Assembly (NCBI GenBank): GCA_045802495.1
Contig: JBJMQW010000127.1
Location: forward strand, 1 to 28,589
Reading direction: 5' to 3'
DNA length: 28,589 bases
Source of the DNA: AP-15 sp045802495
GTDB lineage: Bacteria; Pseudomonadota; Alphaproteobacteria; ATCC43930; CGMCC-115725
Under the pieces are notes generated by a model. The model made no database searches, was not told where the DNA came from, and saw only the letters and a program-made list of their open reading frames with translations. This document shows positions 24,253 through 28,589 of the stretch, one piece after another. The position numbers were made by a program, and so were the translations under genes. Every line of letters starts with the position of its first letter. The first letter of the stretch is position 1.

Positions 24253-26088
24253 TCAATCAGGCTCGAACGCGTCCTTGTAGTCGACGCGCAATGAAGGGTC
24301 CTGGTCTTCCTTGCGGGCGATGCAATTGCCCGCAACCAGGAGCTCGATGTCGGTCCCCATAAAGCAGCGAAACGCGTCTTCCGGAGTGCAGACAATCGGC
24401 TCGCTTCGGACATTAAAGCTGGTGTTCACGAGAACCGGGCAGCCGGTACGCGCTTTGAAGGCGGTGAGCAGCGCGTGATAACGCGGGTTGGTCTCTCTGT
24501 GAACGGTTTGAATTCGCGCCGACATGTCTACATGGGTGACGGCCGGGATCTCTGAACGAATAGTATTGAGCCGCTCGATCCCAAAGAGCGCTTTGTCTTC
24601 CTCCGATACCGGCCGCCGGCGGTCCTCGCAGAGGTCGGCGACGACGAGCATATAGGGGCTGTCGCCATCAAGCTGGAACCACTCGGCCACGTCTTCTCGT
24701 AAGACAGAAGGCGCGAACGGGCGGAAGCTCTCGCGAAACTTTACCTTGAGGTTCAGTTGCCGCTGCATCTGAGGCGACCGCGGGTCGCCGAGGATCGACC
24801 GGGCCCCGAGGGCGCGTGGACCGAACTCCATCCGTCCCTGGAACCAGCCAACCGCCTTTTCCGCGACCAGCGCGTCAACCGTGTCTTCGATGAGCGTCTC
24901 GTCCTCGACAACTTTGAAGACCGCCCCGGCGTTATGGAGCCGCGCCGCGATCTCCTCATTTGAAAAAGCGGGCCCAAGATAGGCACCTTGCATCCCGTCG
25001 AGAACGTTTCCAACCCTCCGCGGCTGATCGAGAAACTCGTGATAGGCTGAGAGCGCGGCACCGAGCGCGCCGCCGGCATCCCCGGCAGCCGGCTGAACCC
25101 AAAGATCCTCGATCACCCCGTCGCGCAATATCTTGCCATTGGCGACACAATTCAGCGCGACGCCGCCAGCCAGGCAAAGCCGGCGAAGCCCGGTTTCCGC
25201 AACCAAGCTTCGGACCATCCGCACGATCACCTCCTCGGTCACTGTCTGGACCGAGGCAGCGAGATCCATATGGCGCTGCTCCAGCAGGGCGTCCGGGGCA
25301 CGCGGCGGGCCGCCGAACAAACGATCGAAACGGCCGTTGGTCATCCGCAGCCCGACGCAATAGTCGAAATATTCCTGATTGAGATTAAACGATCCGTCGG
25401 ATTTGAGGTCGATCAGCTTATCCAGGATGATATCGGCGTAGCGAGGCTCGCCATATGGAGCCAATCCCATCACTTTGTATTCGCCGGAGTTCACCTTGAA
25501 TCCGGTGTAGTAGGTGAAAGCCGCGTAGAGCAAACCAAGCGAGTGGGGAAAATGGATTTCTTTCAGCATCTCGATGCTGTGGTCTCGGCCGATCCCGACA
25601 CTGGTGGTGGCCCACTCTCCGACCCCGTCCATTGTAAGGACCAGCGCCTCATCGAAGGGTGAAGGATAGAACGTGCTCGCTGCGTGGCTTTGATGGTGCT
25701 CGGCGAACAGCAGCTTACGTTGCCAGTCAAAGCCGGGCGCCCGCGCTTTGAAGCGCTTACCAAGAAGATCCTTCTGGAATAATTTCTGCTTGAGCCACAG
25801 CGGCAAGGCCATTCGGAAAGAGTCAAACCCGCGTGGCGCAAAGGCGAGATAAGTCTCGAGCAATCGTTCGAATTTCAGAAACGGCTTCTCGTAGAAAACG
25901 ATGTAATCGAGCTCGTCGAGCGATAGGCCGCCCTCGTCGAGACAATAGCGGATAGCATTCTCGGGGTAGCGCGCGTCCTGCTTTTTGCGGGTAAACCGCT
26001 CTTCCTGCGCCGCCGCGACGACGCGACCATCCTCGACCAGCGCCGCCGCGCTGTCGTGATAAAAGGCGGAGATCCCGAGAATGCGCAT
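24253..26088 (-). CDS. NodU/CmcH-family O-carbamoyltransferase
   Basis: Cytoplasmic enzyme (611 aa) that moves the carbamoyl group of carbamoyl phosphate onto a hydroxyl of a sugar, antibiotic or lipo-oligosaccharide through an ATP-dependent adenylate. The N-terminal Kae1-like domain has MRILGISAFYHDSAAAL (1-17; His11), QEERFTRKK (28-36) and EHHQSHAASTF (130-140) with conserved histidines, then DGVGEWATT. The middle has LAGGVALNCVANGK, and the YrdC-like C-terminal part has GRMEFGPRALGARSILGDPR, VNTSFNVRSEPIV and TPEDAFRCF. Starting at 26088 gives the standard family N-terminus; an ATG at 26100 and a TTG at 26109 are possible but add residues absent from relatives. It lies 17 bp after the DUF5989 gene. 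Acceptor not known. Confidence 0.94.
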   Translation of the reverse strand: MRILGISAFYHDSAAALVEDGRVVAAAQEERFTRKKQDARYPENAIRYCLDEGGLSLDELDYIVFYEKPFLKFERLLETYLAFAPRGFDSFRMALPLWLKQKLFQKDLLGKRFKARAPGFDWQRKLLFAEHHQSHAASTFYPSPFDEALVLTMDGVGEWATTSVGIGRDHSIEMLKEIHFPHSLGLLYAAFTYYTGFKVNSGEYKVMGLAPYGEPRYADIILDKLIDLKSDGSFNLNQEYFDYCVGLRMTNGRFDRLFGGPPRAPDALLEQRHMDLAASVQTVTEEVIVRMVRSLVAETGLRRLCLAGGVALNCVANGKILRDGVIEDLWVQPAAGDAGGALGAALSAYHEFLDQPRRVGNVLDGMQGAYLGPAFSNEEIAARLHNAGAVFKVVEDETLIEDTVDALVAEKAVGWFQGRMEFGPRALGARSILGDPRSPQMQRQLNLKVKFRESFRPFAPSVLREDVAEWFQLDGDSPYMLVVADLCEDRRRPVSEEDKALFGIERLNTIRSEIPAVTHVDMSARIQTVHRETNPRYHALLTAFKARTGCPVLVNTSFNVRSEPIVCTPEDAFRCFMGTDIELLVAGNCIARKEDQDPSLRVDYKDAFEPD

Positions 26089-26105
26089 CCGGCAACCCAT
26101 CCCCG

Positions 26106-26258
26106 TCAAAACAGCGTGTAGATGAATGGTGCGATCACCGAGCCTTGGGTTGCTATCAGCAGCGCACCAAACAACGCCATGGTTATCATTATCGGCGCGA
26201 GCCAGAATTTCTTGCGAACGCGCAAGAAAGCCCAGAACTCGCCTATAAAACTCCCCAT
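26106..26258 (-). CDS. DUF5989 family small membrane protein (50 aa)
   Basis: Very short gene with all features of DUF5989: an amphipathic N-terminus GSFIGEFWAFLRVRKKFWLAP (given as GSFIGEFWAFLR, residues 2-13, then VRKKFWLAP), a single membrane segment (about 20-37) and the ending GSVIAPFIYTLF. The family is known mainly from its position next to SxtJ proteins and carbamoyltransferases; its function is unknown. ATG at 26258 has a weak GAGAGA site. It starts 10 bp after the SxtJ stop and ends 17 bp before the carbamoyltransferase start, which argues for one operon. The positive residues before the segment suggest an N-in orientation and a possible role as a membrane anchor (inference). Confidence 0.88.
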   Translation of the reverse strand: MGSFIGEFWAFLRVRKKFWLAPIMITMALFGALLIATQGSVIAPFIYTLF

Positions 26259-26268
26259 CGGATTTCTC

Positions 26269-26712
26269 TCAGAATTGCTGCCTCATGCTCGGACCCCCGC
26301 CCGGCGGCGGCTCACGATTTATCCAATACGTGGATACAGTCCGATCGGGTTGCAGGCGCAATGGTCGCTTGCCGATTACACGCATAACAAACGCCATTGG
26401 GGTAACCAGAAGAAAGAACAGGAGAGCCAAGACGACGGGATTGACCACCTTCGCGATTGCGGCGCCTCCGCTCAACCAGAGTCCGTGAAGCGCCGACAAG
26501 CGCGAGGGTGCAACGACCCCGACCAGAAACAGCATAGCGCCCGCAACGAAGATCAAGCACGGGACCGGGAGGATCGCTCCCGCCACCAACGCTTTTGCCG
26601 TGCCGATCACGATCAAAATGATGCCGACCGTGCACCCGAACGCTCGATTGCTGCCCGCTTCGACCCGCTCGTCGTCGCGATAATCCTCGTGCAGCGAAGG
26701 ATTGTGGCTCAC
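26269..26712 (-). CDS. SxtJ-like membrane protein
   Basis: Small membrane protein of 147 aa with about three hydrophobic segments. The C-terminal half is characteristic of the SxtJ family: KVVNPVVLALLFFLLVTP (about 87-104), FVMRVIGKRPLRL, then STYWINREPP and the closing SMRQQF. The family is named from saxitoxin clusters but is widespread beside carbamoyltransferases and DUF5989; its function is unknown. An ATG at 26727 is in frame, but GGAGGGG is placed exactly to serve the GTG at 26712, so I start there. If the ATG were used, the site would lie inside the gene. It lies 169 bp after the methyltransferase gene, 10 bp before DUF5989. Confidence 0.87.
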   Translation of the reverse strand: MSHNPSLHEDYRDDERVEAGSNRAFGCTVGIILIVIGTAKALVAGAILPVPCLIFVAGAMLFLVGVVAPSRLSALHGLWLSGGAAIAKVVNPVVLALLFFLLVTPMAFVMRVIGKRPLRLQPDRTVSTYWINREPPPGGGPSMRQQF

Positions 26713-26820
26713 CGAAATCCCCTCCATGCGAATTGTATACGGCCTCGACCGCCTTCCGAAATCTCGATCAGAAGCGCAAAACCTTTGCGGCGCGTCTTTG
26801 CGGCGGAGGAGCGGTGTATT

Positions 26821-26838
26821 AAGCCCCTGGCTGGGCTT
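26821..26838. repeat. 6-bp inverted repeat with 6-base loop in the MT-SxtJ gap
   Basis: AAGCCC-CTGGCT-GGGCTT is perfect and lies in the 169-bp gap between the C-methyltransferase and SxtJ genes. In the direction of transcription (minus strand) it is not followed by a T-run, so it is not a typical terminator; it may stabilise or process the mRNA. Function unproven. Confidence 0.35.
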
Positions 26839-26881
26839 CCCGCGGGCCTGGCGTTTTTATGTATGCCGGATGCTGCTCCAG

Positions 26882-28063
26882 CTAAAGATCGAGAATCGTG
26901 TACACCCGGGGCTCGCAGTTCTGCAGCGCGAGTTCTCGCTCGACCTCGTGGAGATAGACCGGGTTCATGATGACGACGTTGTCCGGGCGGTATTCGCGCA
27001 GGAATGCCGGCGCCACGATCCGCTGACCCGTACTGGGCAGAAATTTGCCGACGCGGTAAGGATTGATGTCGACCGCGTGCTCGACCTCGTCGCACACCCC
27101 GAGTGTCGTCAAAAACGCGACGGCCTTGGATCCGGAGCCCCAGAGAACCGTGCGCTGCCCGGCAGCCGCCCACTCACGCAGTCGAGTGAGCCATGCTGCA
27201 CGACTGCGCGTCACGGCGGCGGCGAAGCTGCTGCAACGGTCGATGATCGCGGCGGCATCACCCTCGCTGCCATGGGCGACATCGGATCGGCGCTCCTCAG
27301 GGCTCCCCACAATCATCAAATATTGGTCGTCATACCCGGTCCAGACCCGCTGTACTGCGAAACCCGTCTCACCAAACAGGTATTTGAGCGAGGCGGCGCC
27401 AAAATACGAGCAATGCTCATAGTAGACGTCCCAAAATGCCCCTTCTTTCAGGATCCGGTCGACATCTGGCACCTGAAAAAAAATCACCGAATCCTTGCGG
27501 TTCGCAACGGAGCGGACAGACGAGAGAAATCGCTGCGTTTGCCCGATGTGCTCGAGCGTCATCTTGCAACATAGTAGATCGGGTGCGACTTCGTCCGTGG
27601 TTTCCGTGAAGAATTGGCGAACGAACCGTATATCCTGCCCGGGGCGCTGTCGGGCGGGGACAAAGCTTGGATCGTATCCGATGCCGCGATTGCCCCCTAG
27701 CTGGCAGATGAGGGTCAGAAATTCGCCTTTCCCGCAACCGATCTCCAGCACGGTTTTGCCGCGAACATTGTAGGTGCTGACAAGTTCCTCAGCGATGGCG
27801 CGGTTGAATGTGTTGAACGTGGGCGAGAAACCCTGGGTCTCCTCGTATTGATCCGAATAGACGGTACGTTCCGGATCCCACGCCGCGTTAAAGATGAAGC
27901 TGCATTCGCTGCAGACCGCAAGCGCGATGTCGCCGGTCGGGAACCGCAGAGCGCGGGCTCGATCCTCGACCAAAAGACAGCTATTGGTTGGAACGCCCCG
28001 CGCCTCATAAAATGAATGACAACAGCCGACCGACCTGCAGTTCGGACATACGGTCTTATCCAA
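26882..28063 (-). CDS. class I SAM-dependent C-methyltransferase with N-terminal zinc finger (NovU/TylC3-like)
   Basis: Three-part sugar C-methyltransferase (393 aa). The N-terminal zinc-binding part (Methyltransf_13 type) has CPNC (6-9) and CSEC (51-54). The central SAM-binding domain has VLEIGCGKGEF (105-115) and a CKMTLEHIG motif. The C-terminal domain (Methyltransf_14 type) has TVLWGSGSKAVAFL, DINPYRVGKFLP and the VVIMNPVYLHEV ending. Known relatives methylate C-3 or C-5 of keto-deoxy-sugar nucleotides. The TTG at 28063 follows a perfect GGAGGT six bases upstream and gives a sensible MDKTVCPNC N-terminus; the longer frame (TTG at 28078) lacks a site. The gene follows the SDR by 42 bp and is probably in its operon. 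Confidence 0.92.
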   Translation of the reverse strand: MDKTVCPNCRSVGCCHSFYEARGVPTNSCLLVEDRARALRFPTGDIALAVCSECSFIFNAAWDPERTVYSDQYEETQGFSPTFNTFNRAIAEELVSTYNVRGKTVLEIGCGKGEFLTLICQLGGNRGIGYDPSFVPARQRPGQDIRFVRQFFTETTDEVAPDLLCCKMTLEHIGQTQRFLSSVRSVANRKDSVIFFQVPDVDRILKEGAFWDVYYEHCSYFGAASLKYLFGETGFAVQRVWTGYDDQYLMIVGSPEERRSDVAHGSEGDAAAIIDRCSSFAAAVTRSRAAWLTRLREWAAAGQRTVLWGSGSKAVAFLTTLGVCDEVEHAVDINPYRVGKFLPSTGQRIVAPAFLREYRPDNVVIMNPVYLHEVERELALQNCEPRVYTILDL

Positions 28064-28105
28064 CGGCGGACCTCCCAACGGCTTCGATATGCAAGGCGGC
28101 GCGCA

Positions 28106-28589
28106 TCAGAAGGGCTTGGGGGATTGTGCCGCGCCGGCCGGCAGATTTGCAGCCGGCACGACCCAGCGCAACTTGCTGTCGATGGCGCCGCGATCCATCA
28201 GGGATTGCAGATAGGCGAGGCGCTGGTAGCGCGCCCCTTCGAAATCCTCCAAGAGGAGCCCGTATTCATTATATTTGTTGTAGAGCTCGCGCACCCCGCG
28301 GCGGGCGGTCCATTGCGGCCGGAATTTGGGCAAGAGGCGCGAGATCTTCGAGCAATCGACCCGGTAGGTCCGCTTGTCGGGACCCGCCCCGGTGGCGAAT
28401 TCGACATGCGAGCCGGGCACCGTCGCCTCGACGATCTGCGCGATTTCGCGAATGCGGTAGTTCTCGGTGGTGATCCCGACATTGAAGATCTCGCTGTGAA
28501 CCGTCTCGACCGGCGCCTCGAGAGCGGCGACAAAGGCCCGGCCGATATCCTCGATATGGACGATCGGGCGCCACGACATGCCGTCGCTC
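28106..28589 (-). CDS. extended-SDR NAD-dependent epimerase/dehydratase (3' part only; 5' end cut)
   Basis: C-terminal part (about 160 residues) of a nucleotide-sugar epimerase/dehydratase. RPIVHIEDIGRAFVAALEA and EIFNVGITTENYRIREIAQIV are classic extended-SDR substrate-domain blocks, ending with a long tail through KFRPQWTARRGVRELYNKYNE. The Rossmann motif and the YxxxK catalytic residues lie beyond the window, so activity cannot be judged. The frame is open to the edge; the ATG at 28579 is internal to the fold and is not the real start. It lies 42 bp before the methyltransferase on the same strand, fitting a sugar-modification operon. Substrate unknown. Confidence 0.88.
   Translation of the reverse strand, partial: SDGMSWRPIVHIEDIGRAFVAALEAPVETVHSEIFNVGITTENYRIREIAQIVEATVPGSHVEFATGAGPDKRTYRVDCSKISRLLPKFRPQWTARRGVRELYNKYNEYGLLLEDFEGARYQRLAYLQSLMDRGAIDSKLRWVVPAANLPAGAAQSPKPF

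Noticed and set aside
22421..24294. Two long plus-strand open frames over the ureohydrolase and MaoC genes
   Set aside because: Overlap genes with intact active sites on the other strand; arginine-rich and without known domains.
1..28589. Search for tRNA, rRNA, CRISPR arrays, insertion sequences and long terminal repeats
   Set aside because: None found by eye; no transposase or integrase gene is present despite the decayed stretch at 8130-10068.

Overview
The window is G+C-rich DNA with tightly packed genes, frequent GTG/TTG starts and strong GC preference at third codon positions. Gene content (Tat-exported peptide-type binding proteins, PAS/HisKA kinase, DUF2189, PAS_5-like and MaoC proteins, NodU-type carbamoyltransferase) fits an alphaproteobacterium of the Hyphomicrobiales/Rhodospirillales kind. 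That placement is inference; no rRNA or tRNA gene is visible to confirm it.

Layout. (1) 2-808: a DUF2189 membrane protein, probably cut at the left edge. (2) 1018-8090: a complete peptide/opine-type ABC importer operon with two tandem paralogous Tat-dependent binding proteins, two permeases and two ATPases. (3) 8130-10974: a decayed accessory stretch with a frameshifted nitroreductase, a multiply broken heme-oxygenase-like monooxygenase, three small unrecognised ORFs between them and two small intact hypothetical genes on the minus strand. (4) 11299-13960: an orphan soluble PAS-histidine kinase converging on a DHA2-type MFS efflux pump, with overlapping 3' ends. (5) 14190-15829: two poorly known genes (PAS_5-like and GNAT-like) that converge and overlap by 163 bp, flanked on both sides by AT-rich promoter regions. 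(6) 16153-23419: a catabolic block with an M20 amidohydrolase, a DUF6197-like protein, a bifunctional class II aldolase/short-chain dehydrogenase and an aldo/keto reductase on +, then an HSL-type esterase and an agmatinase-family ureohydrolase on -. (7) 23713-28589: minus-strand genes ending at the right edge: an extended-SDR sugar epimerase/dehydratase (cut), a zinc-finger C-methyltransferase, an SxtJ-like membrane protein, a 50-residue DUF5989 protein, a NodU/CmcH carbamoyltransferase, and a MaoC-type hydratase farther downstream.

How the genes may work together. Region 2 imports a peptide-like or amidated compound, and the M20 hydrolase, ureohydrolase, aldolase/SDR and AKR of region 6 could process such carbon and nitrogen sources, but no regulator or shared operon proves the link. 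Region 7 looks like the end of a glycan or glycoconjugate cluster in which a nucleotide sugar is made, C-methylated and O-carbamoylated, a pairing also seen for noviose in novobiocin synthesis. The SxtJ and DUF5989 proteins next to the carbamoyltransferase are the least understood part and the best candidate for an undescribed system. The rest of that cluster lies beyond the window.
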